A DNA stretch of 64,000 bases from Pseudogemmobacter lacusdianii (GCF_030848395.1 NZ_JAVDBT010000012.1:79410-143409), one strand, 5' to 3'. Shown: positions 25,382-34,820, counted from the first letter of the stretch. The notes: a model not told the origin generated them from the sequence alone. Translations and numbers: made by a program.

Positions 25382-27019
25382 TCAGTTGCCGGCGCTGGCC
25401 ATTTTGCGGGTGGAGATCACCTCTTCCAGCCAGCCCAGACGCATCTCGGGCACCGAGGACAGGAGCAGGTCGGTGTAGTCGTCGAAGGGCGGCGCCAGCA
25501 CGTCTGACTTTTGCCCGTAACGCACCACCGCCCCCTTATACATCACCGCGATCTTGTCCGAGATCGCCCGCACCGTGGCGAGGTCATGGGTGATGAAGAG
25601 ATAGGCGACCTGCGATTCCGCCTGAAGGTTCAGAAGCAGCTTCAGGATGCCATCCGCGACCAAGGGGTCCAAGGCCGAGGTCACCTCATCACAGATGATC
25701 AGCTTGGGCTTGGCAGCCAAAGCGCGGGCGATGCAGACGCGCTGCTTTTGCCCGCCCGAAAGCTCGGCCGGATAGCGGCGGGCGAAGCCTGCCCCCATCT
25801 CGATCTGGTCCAAAAGCTCTTGCACCCGGCGCTGCTTCTCGGCGCCTTTAAGACCGAAATAGAGCTCCAAGGGCCGCCCGATGATATCGCCCACGGTCTG
25901 GCGCGGGTTCATCGCCGTATCGGCCATCTGATAGATCATCTGGATCTCGCGCAGATCATCCATGCTGCGGGCCTTGGTCTCATTCGAGAGCGTGCGGCCT
26001 GCAAAGCTGATCCGGCCCGAGCGGGGCGGCAAAAGCCCGGTGATGGCGCGGGCCAGAGTGGATTTGCCCGAGCCGGATTCACCCACCACCGCCAAGGTCT
26101 GCCCGGCGGGCAGATCGAGCGTGATGTTCTTCAGCACGTCAAAATTGGTGCCGCGATAGCGCGCGGTGACGTTCTGGATCGAAAGCACGGCGGGTGCTTC
26201 GGGCTTTTCCTCATGCTCGATCGAGCGCACCGCGACGAGGGCTTTGGTGTAATCCTCGCGCGGGGCGTTGATGATCTGATCGGTGGTGCCAAGTTCGACC
26301 ATGCGGCCTTGGCGCAACACCATGATCTCATCCGAGACCTGCGCCACCACGGCAAGGTCATGGGTGATGTAGAGCGCGGCGACTTGGGTGTCGCGGATCG
26401 CCTCTTTGATCGCGGCCAGAACGTCGATCTGGGTGGTGACATCGAGGGCCGTGGTCGGCTCATCGAAGATCACGAGGTCCGGCTTTGGGCAAAGCGCCAT
26501 CGCCGTCATCACCCGCTGCAACTGCCCGCCCGAGACTTGGTGCGGGTAGCGGCTGCCGATGGTTTCGGGATTGGGCAGGCCAAGCTTGCGGAAAAGCGTG
26601 ACGGCGCGGGCTTCGGCCTCGGCTTTGGTCATAAGACCGTGGCCGATGCTGGTCTCAATCACCTGCTCCATCAACCTCTTTGCCGGGTTGAAAGAGGCGG
26701 CGGCGGATTGTGAGACGTAGGTCACCTCACGCCCGCGCAGATGCCGCAGATCGGTTGGCGCAGCGGTGCGGATTTCCCGCCCGTTGAGCATGATGCTGCC
26801 CGCCGCCAGCCGCACCCCGCCGCGCCCATAGGACATGGCCGAAAGCCCGATGGTGGATTTGCCAGCGCCGGATTCGCCAATGAGCCCCAGCACCTTGCCG
26901 CGTTTGAGCGCCAAATCGACGCCGTGCACCAAAGTGATGTCTTTGGGCGGCTCTCCCGGCGGATAGGCGGTGGCTTCGATCACCAAGCCTTTGATGTTGA
27001 GCAAAAGATCATCAGCCAC
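25382..27019 (-). CDS. ABC transporter, fused double ATP-binding protein (peptide/opine/nickel type)
   Basis: A 545-residue protein with two complete ATPase domains, equivalent to DppD and DppF joined. Walker A motifs are GESGAGKST (N-half) and GESGSGKST (C-half). Signatures are VSGGQLQRV and LSGGQKQRV, with Walker B segments in LVIFDEPTTALD and LIICDEVTSALD. The third and fourth Walker B positions of the second half read DEV in place of DEP. It overlaps the DppC-like permease gene by eight bases. It powers import through the two permeases encoded upstream. Confidence 0.93.
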   Translation of the reverse strand: MADDLLLNIKGLVIEATAYPPGEPPKDITLVHGVDLALKRGKVLGLIGESGAGKSTIGLSAMSYGRGGVRLAAGSIMLNGREIRTAAPTDLRHLRGREVTYVSQSAAASFNPAKRLMEQVIETSIGHGLMTKAEAEARAVTLFRKLGLPNPETIGSRYPHQVSGGQLQRVMTAMALCPKPDLVIFDEPTTALDVTTQIDVLAAIKEAIRDTQVAALYITHDLAVVAQVSDEIMVLRQGRMVELGTTDQIINAPREDYTKALVAVRSIEHEEKPEAPAVLSIQNVTARYRGTNFDVLKNITLDLPAGQTLAVVGESGSGKSTLARAITGLLPPRSGRISFAGRTLSNETKARSMDDLREIQMIYQMADTAMNPRQTVGDIIGRPLELYFGLKGAEKQRRVQELLDQIEMGAGFARRYPAELSGGQKQRVCIARALAAKPKLIICDEVTSALDPLVADGILKLLLNLQAESQVAYLFITHDLATVRAISDKIAVMYKGAVVRYGQKSDVLAPPFDDYTDLLLSSVPEMRLGWLEEVISTRKMASAGN

Positions 27020-27827
27020 CGCGGCCTCCTTTCAGGCTGGAGGTGCGGGTCAGGATCCAGTCCGCCACCAAGTTGACGCTGATCGCCAAGGCCGCGATCG
27101 CCGCAGCGGGCAGCATGGCGGCGGTTTTGCCGTAGATCAGCCCGTCGCGGTTTTCCTTCACCATGCCGCCCCAATCGGCGAGCGGCGGTTGGATGCCGAG
27201 GCCAAGGAAGGAGAGCGTCGAGATGAAGAGCACGGCGAAGATGAAGCGCAGGCCAAACTCGGCCACCAAGGGCGAAAGCGCATTGGGCAGGATCTCTTTG
27301 AAGATGATCCAATTGCCCTTCTCGCCGCGCAGTTTGGCGGCCTCGACATATTCCATCACCGCGATATCGGCGGCGACGGCGCGCGAAAGCCGGAAGACCC
27401 GGGTGGAATCGAGGATGCCGATGACCAGCACCAAAACGGTAAGGTTAAGCGGCAGGACGGAGAGCAGCACCAAGGCGACGATCAGCGAAGGGATCGCCAT
27501 CATCAGATCGACCGAGCGCGACAGCGCTTGGTCCAGCCAGCCGCCCGAGACGGCGGCGGTGAAGCCCAAGAAGGTGCCAAGCGCAAAGGAGAGGATCGAG
27601 GCGGCCAGCGCCACGAAGATCGTCACCTGCGCGCCGTAGATCAGCCGCGAGAGAATATCGCGGCCGATGGTATCGGTGCCCAGCCAGAATTGGGCCGATG
27701 GTGCCTCCCACACGCCCCCCACGGGGTCGTTGATCGGATAAGGCGCGATCCAATGGGCGAAAATGGCGACAAATATGAAGCCGCCGGTGAAGATCATCCC
27801 GATCAGGGCAGAGAGCGGAATTCTCAT
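27012..27827 (-). CDS. ABC transporter permease (DppC type)
   Basis: A 271-residue permease of the peptide/nickel ABC family, second of the pair. The EAA loop is visible as EYVEAAKLRGEKGNWIIFKEI. The region TDTIGRDILSRLIYGAQ is the usual DppC periplasmic start. Five to six membrane spans. It overlaps the DppB-like gene by four bases and the ATPase gene by eight, so the four genes form one operon. Confidence 0.94.
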   Translation of the reverse strand: MRIPLSALIGMIFTGGFIFVAIFAHWIAPYPINDPVGGVWEAPSAQFWLGTDTIGRDILSRLIYGAQVTIFVALAASILSFALGTFLGFTAAVSGGWLDQALSRSVDLMMAIPSLIVALVLLSVLPLNLTVLVLVIGILDSTRVFRLSRAVAADIAVMEYVEAAKLRGEKGNWIIFKEILPNALSPLVAEFGLRFIFAVLFISTLSFLGLGIQPPLADWGGMVKENRDGLIYGKTAAMLPAAAIAALAISVNLVADWILTRTSSLKGGRGG

Positions 27828-28780
27828 TTGGGGTGCCTCAGACGCGGGTTGGCGATGATGCCGATCACATCTGCCAGCATGTTGAGCAGGATATAGACGC
27901 CCGCGAAGATCAGCCCCACCGCCTGCACCACCGGAAGATCGCGCTTGGTCACATGATCCACGAGATATTGGCCAAGGGCATTGTAGCTGAAGACCACCTC
28001 AACCACGACAACGCCGACCACGAGGTAGGCGAGGTTGAGCATGACCACCGCCACGACCGGCGCGATGGCATTGGGCAAAGCGTGTTTCCAGATGATGTTC
28101 ATCGGGGTCACGCCTTTCAGCTCGGCCGTCTCGATATAGGCCGATTGCATGACGTTGAGGATCGCGGCGCGGGTCATGCGCATCATATGCGCCAGCACCA
28201 CAAGCACCAGCACGATGACCGGCAAAGCCACGGCATGGAGGCGGTCCCAGAAGCTCATGCCCGGGAAGGTCATGGCGGTGGGCGAGAACCAACCCATTTT
28301 GACGCCAAAGATATACATCACGATATAGCCGACGACGAATTCGGGCAGCGAGATCGTGGAAAGCGTGATGCCGGAGATCACCTTATCGGGCCATTTGCCA
28401 GCATAGCGGGCGGCAACAAGGCCCAGAAGGATCGCCAAGGGCACGGCGATGACAGCCGCACATCCGGCAAGGAAAAGCGTATTGGCCAGCCTCGGTTTGA
28501 TCGAGGCGGCGATATCGGCGCCATTGGTGAGAGCTTTGCCCAGATCGCCGGTCAAAATGCCGCCGAGCCAGTTGAAATAGCGCGTCAGGGGCGGATCGCT
28601 CAGCCCCAGCTGCGCGCGCAAGTTTTCAAGCGCCTGCGGTGTCGCTGACTGGCCGAGGATCGCCTGAGCGGTGTCACCGGGAAGCGCCTCGACACCAAGG
28701 AAAATCACTGCAGACACAGCAAGCAACAACAGCAGGCCCAGCGCGATGCGCTGGACCAGAAGTTTTACGATAGGATGCAC
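27824..28780 (-). CDS. ABC transporter permease (DppB type)
   Basis: A 318-residue permease. The N-terminus LVQRIALGLLLLLAVSAVIF and the GDLGKALTNG region match the DppB group. The EAA loop reads YIETAELKGVTPMNIIWKHA. Six membrane spans are expected. The gene begins ten bases after the binding-protein stop and overlaps the next permease by four bases. Confidence 0.94.
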   Translation of the reverse strand: MHPIVKLLVQRIALGLLLLLAVSAVIFLGVEALPGDTAQAILGQSATPQALENLRAQLGLSDPPLTRYFNWLGGILTGDLGKALTNGADIAASIKPRLANTLFLAGCAAVIAVPLAILLGLVAARYAGKWPDKVISGITLSTISLPEFVVGYIVMYIFGVKMGWFSPTAMTFPGMSFWDRLHAVALPVIVLVLVVLAHMMRMTRAAILNVMQSAYIETAELKGVTPMNIIWKHALPNAIAPVVAVVMLNLAYLVVGVVVVEVVFSYNALGQYLVDHVTKRDLPVVQAVGLIFAGVYILLNMLADVIGIIANPRLRHPK

Positions 28781-28790
28781 CGGGCTGGCC

Positions 28791-30386
28791 TCAGACCAAC
28801 CAGCACTGCGACAGAGCGCGGCCGCTCATCATCTCGCCATTCGGATCGTCGAACCAGCCACCGACCTTATCGGAGACGCCCGCCACATAATCGTTGAACA
28901 TCGGCAGGATCAGACCGCCTTCGTCACGGACCATCGCGGCCATCTCGGAATATTGTGCCTTGCGCTTGGTTTGATCCAGCTCGGCGCGGGCGGCGATCAG
29001 CACCTCGTCGAATTTGGCGTTCTTGAACCGGGTGTCGTTCCATTCCGCGGTCGAGAGATAGGCGGTGGAATACATCTGATCTTGCACCGGACGACCGCCC
29101 CAATAGCTGGCGCAGAAGGGCTCGACGTTCCAGACGTTGGACCAATAGCCGTCATCGGGCTCCAGCTGGACTTGCAGCGGGATGCCCGCCGCATTGGCCG
29201 AAGCGGCGAAGAGGTTGGCCGCATCCACCGCCCCCGGGAAGGCCCCCGGCGCCGTGCGCAGGATGATCGGGCTGCCGTCATGGCCGGATTTTTCGTAATA
29301 TTCTTTGGCCTTAGCCGCGTCATATTCGCGCTGCGGGAAGCTGTCGTCAAAGAGCGGATAAGCGGCGTTGATCGGGAAGTCATTGCCCAGCGAGCCCAGA
29401 CCGCCAAGGATCTTATCGACCATTTCCTGACGGTTGACGCCGTATTTCAGCGCCATACGCAGATCGTTATTATCGAAGGGCGCTTTGTCGCAATGCATGA
29501 TGAAGATGTAATGCCCGCGGCCCGGCACGCGGCGGACTTGGATGCCCGGAGCGCCTTGCAGCAGTTCAAAGATCTTCGGGTCAACCCGGTTGATCATATG
29601 CACCTGACCGGCCTGCAAAGCAGCGGTCCGGGCGGTGTTGTCGTTGATCGCAAGGATCTCGATCTCATCAGCATGGGCGATGCTGCTGTCGAAATAGTTG
29701 GGGTTGCGCTTCATCGTGTAGCGCACGCCCGGCTCGAACGTGTCGAGGATATAGGGACCAGCGCCGATGCCCGCATTGGGGTTATCAAAGCCGCCGCCGG
29801 GCTGAATGACCAGGTGATAGTCGGTCAACAGCACGGGAAGGTCAGCCGAACCCGAATCCAGCGTCAGCTCGACCTTGTCGCCTTCGGCCTTCATCTCGGT
29901 GATGCCTTTGACCACGCCGAGCGCGCCCGATTGCGCGGCCTCATCGGTGTGACGCTTGAAGGTGGCGACGATATCTTCGGCGGTGACAGGCGCGCCGTTG
30001 GAGAAGGTGACGCCTTGGCGCACGCGGAAGGTCCAGACCTTCGAATCGGCCGAGGCCGAGATGTCATCGACAAGGCGCATATCGACTTGGCCATCGGGCG
30101 TCATCGACACCATCGTCTCGCCCCATTGCGAGTTGGCGACATAGGGAACCGGCGAGAGCGCCAGGCCCGGATCCAGCGAGTTGGTGCTTTCACCACCCGA
30201 GATACCGGCGCGCAAAGTGCCGCCCTTTTTGGGCTCTTGCGCAAGCGCGGCATGGCCAAAAAGCGCAGCTGCGGTGCCAGCCGACAGCCCAAGCGCAGTC
30301 GAGCGGCCGATGAACTCGCGGCGGTTCATACGACCGCGGCGGGCTTCAGAAATCATGTGGTCCAGGCGCTGACGAGCGTCCGTCAT
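28791..30386 (-). CDS. ABC transporter substrate-binding protein, family 5 (Tat-type signal)
   Basis: A 531-residue family-5 solute-binding protein with MNRREFIGRSTALGLSAG as a clear twin-arginine signal (Arg22-Arg23), then a hydrophobic stretch and cleavage near ALA-QEP. The FRVRQGVTFSNGAPVTAEDI segment is the family's conserved core. Members bind peptides, opines, sugars or other compounds, so the ligand is open. GGGAGAA lies seven or eight bases before the ATG. It is the first gene of the operon, and two operator-like palindromes lie upstream. Confidence 0.92.
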   Translation of the reverse strand: MTDARQRLDHMISEARRGRMNRREFIGRSTALGLSAGTAAALFGHAALAQEPKKGGTLRAGISGGESTNSLDPGLALSPVPYVANSQWGETMVSMTPDGQVDMRLVDDISASADSKVWTFRVRQGVTFSNGAPVTAEDIVATFKRHTDEAAQSGALGVVKGITEMKAEGDKVELTLDSGSADLPVLLTDYHLVIQPGGGFDNPNAGIGAGPYILDTFEPGVRYTMKRNPNYFDSSIAHADEIEILAINDNTARTAALQAGQVHMINRVDPKIFELLQGAPGIQVRRVPGRGHYIFIMHCDKAPFDNNDLRMALKYGVNRQEMVDKILGGLGSLGNDFPINAAYPLFDDSFPQREYDAAKAKEYYEKSGHDGSPIILRTAPGAFPGAVDAANLFAASANAAGIPLQVQLEPDDGYWSNVWNVEPFCASYWGGRPVQDQMYSTAYLSTAEWNDTRFKNAKFDEVLIAARAELDQTKRKAQYSEMAAMVRDEGGLILPMFNDYVAGVSDKVGGWFDDPNGEMMSGRALSQCWLV

Positions 30387-30460
30387 ATTGGTGTTCTCCC
30401 TATGTGTCCCCAGGGTTTTCCCCGGTAGATTCTTTTGTTGAGTTGTTAGTCAATAAAACG

Positions 30461-30515
30461 CGATCAGAGGATTTGGAGCAAATCTTTTATGAGGGATTTG
30501 AAGAAATCCTGATCG
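30461..30515. promoter_or_regulatory. Pair of palindromes upstream of the ABC operon
   Basis: Two similar palindromic blocks, GGATTTGGAGCAAATC (30469-30484) and GGATTTGAAGAAATCC (30494-30509), lie 83-123 bases upstream of the binding-protein start. They sit about 25 bp apart, center to center. The outer bases also pair (CGATCAG...CTGATCG), so the whole stretch forms an imperfect hairpin. This arrangement fits a dimeric repressor or activator binding cooperatively; the protein is unknown. Confidence 0.6.
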
Positions 30516-30905
30516 TGGAACGAGGCACTGCACGGCAAAGGCTTGGCGAAGGAGGTGCCTGATCTTCGGCCCAAAGTTTTGCAGCGCAACTCAGGAAGCG
30601 CAAGCCCTCGCCCCCCTTCTCCGTCCAAGGGAAAGTCCTTTGATGGTCAATTGGATAGAGATTTGGCACGGGCTCGGCCTTGGCAGCGGCGCTTTGACCG
30701 CGTTTTCCGACATCGGGCACGACATCTGCCTTGGCGTAACGAAAGCTGGACAGACCGGCCTTGGCTGCGGCAAGTTGCTGGCAGACGGGGCAGCGGAGCA
30801 CGCGCCCGCCGCGCGCTATGAAAGGCCCGTGCTACGGCCACGCCCAGACAAGACATCTCTGCCCCTACCGCCTTTGCGTCCGAGATCACCTTAAGGAGCG
30901 AACCC
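30516..30905. other. Intergenic region before the DUF6958 gene
   Basis: About 390 bases with no convincing gene. Several short open frames run through on both strands, one with a Cys-Pro-x-Cys start on the minus strand (30487-30801), but none has a family match or good ribosome site. It should hold the promoter for the DUF6958 gene. Confidence 0.4.
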
Positions 30906-31271
30906 TTGCCGCACATGCTGACCAGCGCCAAAGCGATGGCCGATGACACGATCTGCGACCAAATGAACGACCCTGACGGCGAACAGATTGAGGTGCTGAA
31001 CGTCACCTCTCCCAGCCATGTCGGTCTGGTGAACCGCGCCAAATATATGGCGATGCATCAAGCCCTTATGGCGGCCTTGCCCGACCAAGAGCCGGGAATG
31101 ACCCCGGCCGAGGCGAAGGCCGCTTTGCTGCCGCATCTGGATGCAACGCTGTTTCCCGAAGGCGATAAGGCCGGCTGGTGGCTGAAATGCGTGCAGCTGG
31201 ATCTGGAGGCGCGGGGCGAGATCGCCCGTGGCCCGAAAGCGCCGGTGCGGCTGTACCGCTTGCCCAGCTAA
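30906..31271 (+). CDS. DUF6958 family protein
   Basis: A 121-residue protein of the DUF6958 family, recognised by NRAKYMAMHQALMAALP, PAEAKAALLPHL and the WWLKCVQLDLEARGEIARG segment. The family has no known function; the C-terminal half looks like a winged-helix or small DNA-binding fold, which is my guess. A TTG start at 30906 sits seven bases after AAGGAG, better than the ATG nine bases further in. It precedes choline sulfatase on the same strand by 105 bases. Confidence 0.8.
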   Translation: MPHMLTSAKAMADDTICDQMNDPDGEQIEVLNVTSPSHVGLVNRAKYMAMHQALMAALPDQEPGMTPAEAKAALLPHLDATLFPEGDKAGWWLKCVQLDLEARGEIARGPKAPVRLYRLPS

Positions 31272-31376
31272 GATTTCGCTTCTGGCCAAGGAGCGGTCGT
31301 TCCGCGCTAGCCCTGCGGCTGGCGCGGGTTAGACTGCTGCGGGATTCGCCCTGCCATTGCCCTGTCGGAGACCTAT

Positions 31377-32882
31377 ATGACTCGCCCGAACATCTTGATT
31401 TTGATGGTGGACCAGCTGACAGGGACTTTGTTCCCCGACGGGCCAGAGGCGTTCTTGCAGGTGCCGAACTTGCGCAAACTGGCCGCGCGCTCGGTGCGCT
31501 TTGCGCAAAGCTACACCGCCTCGCCGCTGTGCGCGCCGGGGCGGGCAAGCTTTATGTCGGGCCAGCTGCCGCGCCGGACGCGGGTCTATGACAATGCGGC
31601 CGAGTTCACCTCGGACATCCCGACCTTTGCGCATCACCTGCGCCGCGCGGGCTATCAGACCTGCCTTGCGGGCAAAATGCATTTCGTGGGCCCCGACCAG
31701 CTGCATGGTTTTGAAGAGCGGCTGACGACGGATATCTACCCCGCGGATTTCGGCTGGACCCCGGATTATCGCAAGCCCGGTGAGCGGATTGATTGGTGGT
31801 ATCACAACTTGGGCTCGGTGACCGGCGCAGGCGTGGCCGAGATCACCAACCAATTGGAATATGACGATGATGTCGCGCATCAAGCGGTGCAGAAGATCTA
31901 TGATCTGTCGCGTGGGGCGGATGCGCGGCCTTGGTGCCTGACCGCCAGCTTCACCCATCCGCATGACCCGTTCGTGGCGCGGCGCAAATATTGGGATCTC
32001 TACGAAGGCGCGCCGGAATGTGAGCCGCCCGAGCCGGTGGCTTATGAGGATCAAGACCCACATGCGCAGCGGCTTTTGGACGCTTGCGATTGGCGCGGGC
32101 TGGAGGTGACCGAAGAGCACATCCGCCGCGCAAGGCAGGGCTATTTCGCCAATATCTCTTATGTCGATGATAAAATTGGAGAAATCTTGGCGGCACTTGA
32201 GGCGAGCCGGCAAGAGGCGATCGTGGTCTTCGTCTCAGACCACGGCGAGATGCTGGGCCGGCGCGGGCTTTGGTTCAAGATGAACTTCTTTGAAGGCTCG
32301 GCCCGCGTGCCTTTGATGATCGCCGCCCCAGGGCTTGATCCGCAAAGGATCGACACCCCGGTCTCGACCATCGACCTTCTGCCCACGCTTTGCGATCTGG
32401 CGGGGGTGTCGATGGAAGCGGTCATGCCTTGGACCGATGGCGAATCCTTGGTGCCTTTGGCCAAAGGCCAGCCACGCCACAGCCCGGTGGCGATGGAATA
32501 TGCCGCCGAAGGCTCGATCACGCCGATGGTGGCGTTGCGGCATGGGGTTTGGAAATATACCAAATGCATGGCCGATCCTGAGCAGCTTTTCGACCTCGCC
32601 CATGACCCCGAAGAGCGGGAGAATTTGGCCGAAGATCCGCGCGCGGTGAAGGTTATGGCGCATTTCCGCGCCCTTGCCGCAGCACGCTGGGATCTTGCGG
32701 CCTATGACGCCGAGGTGCGGCAAAGCCAAGCCCGGCGCTGGGTGGTCTATGAGGCTTTGCGCAACGGCAATTACTATCCTTGGGACCACCAACCCCTGCG
32801 CGCGGCCTCCGAGCGCTATATGCGCAACCATATGGATCTGAACGTTTTGGAAGAGAACAAACGCTTCCCCCGCGGCGAGTAA
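31377..32882 (+). CDS. betC: Choline-sulfatase
   Basis: A 501-residue sulfatase that closely resembles rhizobial BetC. The catalytic motif CxPxR is Cys52-Ala-Pro-Gly-Arg56; the Cys is converted to formylglycine in this family. The NILILMVDQLTG start carries metal ligands, and the central TDIYPADFGWTPDYRKPGER stretch is nearly diagnostic of choline sulfatases. It hydrolyses choline-O-sulfate to choline and sulfate. GGAG lies seven bases before the ATG. It converges with the GMC oxidoreductase gene. No betA/betB/betI is unambiguously present here. Confidence 0.93.
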   Translation: MTRPNILILMVDQLTGTLFPDGPEAFLQVPNLRKLAARSVRFAQSYTASPLCAPGRASFMSGQLPRRTRVYDNAAEFTSDIPTFAHHLRRAGYQTCLAGKMHFVGPDQLHGFEERLTTDIYPADFGWTPDYRKPGERIDWWYHNLGSVTGAGVAEITNQLEYDDDVAHQAVQKIYDLSRGADARPWCLTASFTHPHDPFVARRKYWDLYEGAPECEPPEPVAYEDQDPHAQRLLDACDWRGLEVTEEHIRRARQGYFANISYVDDKIGEILAALEASRQEAIVVFVSDHGEMLGRRGLWFKMNFFEGSARVPLMIAAPGLDPQRIDTPVSTIDLLPTLCDLAGVSMEAVMPWTDGESLVPLAKGQPRHSPVAMEYAAEGSITPMVALRHGVWKYTKCMADPEQLFDLAHDPEERENLAEDPRAVKVMAHFRALAAARWDLAAYDAEVRQSQARRWVVYEALRNGNYYPWDHQPLRAASERYMRNHMDLNVLEENKRFPRGE

Positions 32883-32934
32883 GACCCGCCGCCCTCGAAC
32901 ATGTCGGGGGCATTCTGCCCCCGAGCCCCCTGAG

Positions 32935-32992
32935 AGTATTTAAGTCAAGATGAAGCTCTAACGCGGGTATTTCATCTTGACTTAAATACTCC
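32935..32992. repeat. Inverted pair of an extragenic repeat; long hairpin
   Basis: GAGTATTTAAGTCAAGATGAA (32935-32955) and its exact reverse complement (32972-32992) form a 21-bp stem with a 16-nt loop between the convergent betC and GMC genes. A GC-rich hairpin (GGGGGCATTCTGCCCCC) lies just before it. It is likely a two-way terminator built from two opposed copies of the extragenic repeat seen elsewhere in this window. Confidence 0.88.
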
Positions 32993-33039
32993 CGCCGGAG
33001 GCAAGCCAGCGCAGGCGGGCTCGATGCCCGCCAAGCTGG

Positions 33040-34653
33040 CTACTTGGACTCCGTCAGAATGATCTCGCCCGCTTTCCAGCCGAGCATGATCGCCGGGGCA
33101 TTGGTATTGCCTGCAATGAGATTGGGGAAGCTGGAGGCATCGGCGACGCGGAGGCCCTGCACGCCATGCACCCGCAATTTAGCGTCAATCACCGAAGTCT
33201 CGGCGCTTGCCCCCATGCGGGCGGTGCAGGACGGGTGATAGACGGTCCCGGAGCGCCACCGGAAATCGTCGATCAGCGCCTCGTCCGACTGAACATCGGG
33301 GCCGGGGCGGAGCTCCTCTTCCACCCAGCGGGCAAAGCTGGGCTGAGCGGCGATTTTGCGCAGGAATTTCACCGCGAGCAGCATCTCTTCGACATCCTCG
33401 GGCGTCGAGAAGGCGTTGGGGGTGATCTTTGGATGCGCCAGCGGATCGGGCGAGGCGATGCGGATATGGCCGCGTGAGGTGGGGCGGCAGTTGGAAAGGC
33501 CAAGTGACAGACCGGGGAATGGGTCGGGGGTTAACAGCGGGCGCTCACCCGCTTTCGGGATAAGCGTTGAGAAGGCCTGCATATAGAGCTGCATATTGGG
33601 GCGCTCAAGCGCGGGTCTTGTGCGGAAAAAACCGCCGCCATGGTTGATCGATTTGGCCAAGGGCCCGCCGCCGAGGGCGAGATACCACATCCCCATCAAA
33701 GCCTTACCGAACCAAGGCCGCAGGATGTTGTTATAAGTCGGCACTTTCATCTGCCATGTGTAGTTGATGCCGTGATGGTCGCTGAGATGGGCGCCGACAT
33801 TGGGGTTATCGACGAGGGTTTGGAGGCCCATCTCTTGCAAAAGTGCGCCATCGCCGATGCCGGAAAGCTGCAAAAGCTGCGGTGAGTTGATGGCGCCGCC
33901 GCAAAGGATGACCTCGGCGCGGGCGCGAAGGGTTTTGCGCTGGCCGTTTTGCAGATATTCGACGCCCGTCGCGCGGCCTTCTTCGATCAACACGCGGGTG
34001 ACTTGCGCGCCGGTCTCGACCCGCAAGTTCTTGCGCCGCATCGCCGGGCGCAGGAAGGCGCGGGCGGCGGAATTGCGGCGACCTCCTTTGACGGTGAGTT
34101 GGTAGGTGCCCGCCCCTTCTTGGCTTTCACCATTGAAATCAGGGTTATAGGGCAGGCCCGCCTCGGCGCAGGCCTTGATGTAATCCTCGACCAGCCAATG
34201 CAGGCCTTTGCGGTTTTTGCTGATGAAGAGAGGGCCGCCCTTGCCGCGCCAAGCGTCGCCGCCGGCCTCATTATCCTCGATCTCGCGGTAGGCTTTGAGC
34301 ACCTCGTCCCAGCCCCAGCCGGGATTGTCTCGGCCCCATTCTTCGTAATCGGCTTGGTGGCCGCGCATCCAGACCATGGCGTTGATCGAGGAGGAGCCGC
34401 CCAAAATCCGGCCGCGCGGGATATGGTCGCGCTGGTGGTTGAGGCCGGGGTCAGGCTCGGCGCTGTAGAGCCAATTGACGCCTGGGTCGTAGAAAAGTTT
34501 GCCGTAACCCAATGGCATTTGGACGAAAAAGCGCCGGTCGCTGCCGCCGGCTTCGAGTAAGGTGACGTGGTGGCGGCTGTCTTCGGTCAGGCGGTTGGCC
34601 AGCGTGCAACCGGCCGAGCCTGCGCCGATGATGATGTAATCTGTCTCTTCCAT
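33040..34653 (-). CDS. GMC-family FAD-dependent oxidoreductase (choline-dehydrogenase-like)
   Basis: A 537-residue GMC oxidoreductase. The FAD-binding motif is YIIIGAGSAGCTLANRL at the N-terminus, followed by PRGRILGGSSSINAM and the GGAINSPQLLQLSGIGD second signature. The catalytic His is in TVYHPSCTARMG and the conserved Asn in AGNTNAPAIM near the end. It resembles choline dehydrogenase, but several substrates are used in this family and the local genes concern carnitine as well as choline, so BetA activity is a fair but unproven guess. A terminator separates it from the carnitine operon upstream. Confidence 0.85.
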   Translation of the reverse strand: MEETDYIIIGAGSAGCTLANRLTEDSRHHVTLLEAGGSDRRFFVQMPLGYGKLFYDPGVNWLYSAEPDPGLNHQRDHIPRGRILGGSSSINAMVWMRGHQADYEEWGRDNPGWGWDEVLKAYREIEDNEAGGDAWRGKGGPLFISKNRKGLHWLVEDYIKACAEAGLPYNPDFNGESQEGAGTYQLTVKGGRRNSAARAFLRPAMRRKNLRVETGAQVTRVLIEEGRATGVEYLQNGQRKTLRARAEVILCGGAINSPQLLQLSGIGDGALLQEMGLQTLVDNPNVGAHLSDHHGINYTWQMKVPTYNNILRPWFGKALMGMWYLALGGGPLAKSINHGGGFFRTRPALERPNMQLYMQAFSTLIPKAGERPLLTPDPFPGLSLGLSNCRPTSRGHIRIASPDPLAHPKITPNAFSTPEDVEEMLLAVKFLRKIAAQPSFARWVEEELRPGPDVQSDEALIDDFRWRSGTVYHPSCTARMGASAETSVIDAKLRVHGVQGLRVADASSFPNLIAGNTNAPAIMLGWKAGEIILTESK

Positions 34654-34700
34654 GGGTGGGCGCTCTGGCTGGCGGCGGCCGGGGGTTTCACACCCCCGGA

Positions 34701-34732
34701 CCCCCGTGGAGTATTTGGGTCAAGGCGAATGG
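34701..34732. repeat. Extragenic repeat copy (AGTATTT type)
   Basis: CCCCCGTGGAGTATTTGGGT followed by CAAGGCGAATGG, preceded by a GGGGG..CCCCC hairpin. It is a single copy of the same family as at 32935, between the GMC gene and the carnitine operon terminator. Confidence 0.6.
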
Positions 34733-34820
34733 GGAAAGGCTAGAGCGGGGTTTTGGCAACGGTTTGGATTTTCGCGACGCGGATGGGTCGCGAATGGAAC
34801 ATCTTTGCAGCAGATGTGAA

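Noticed and set aside
30487..30801. Minus-strand frame starting Met-Leu-Arg-Cys-Pro-x-Cys
   Set aside because: The CxxC-like start is tempting, but the rest shows no fold, the start lacks a ribosome site, and the frame overlaps the operator-like palindromes.
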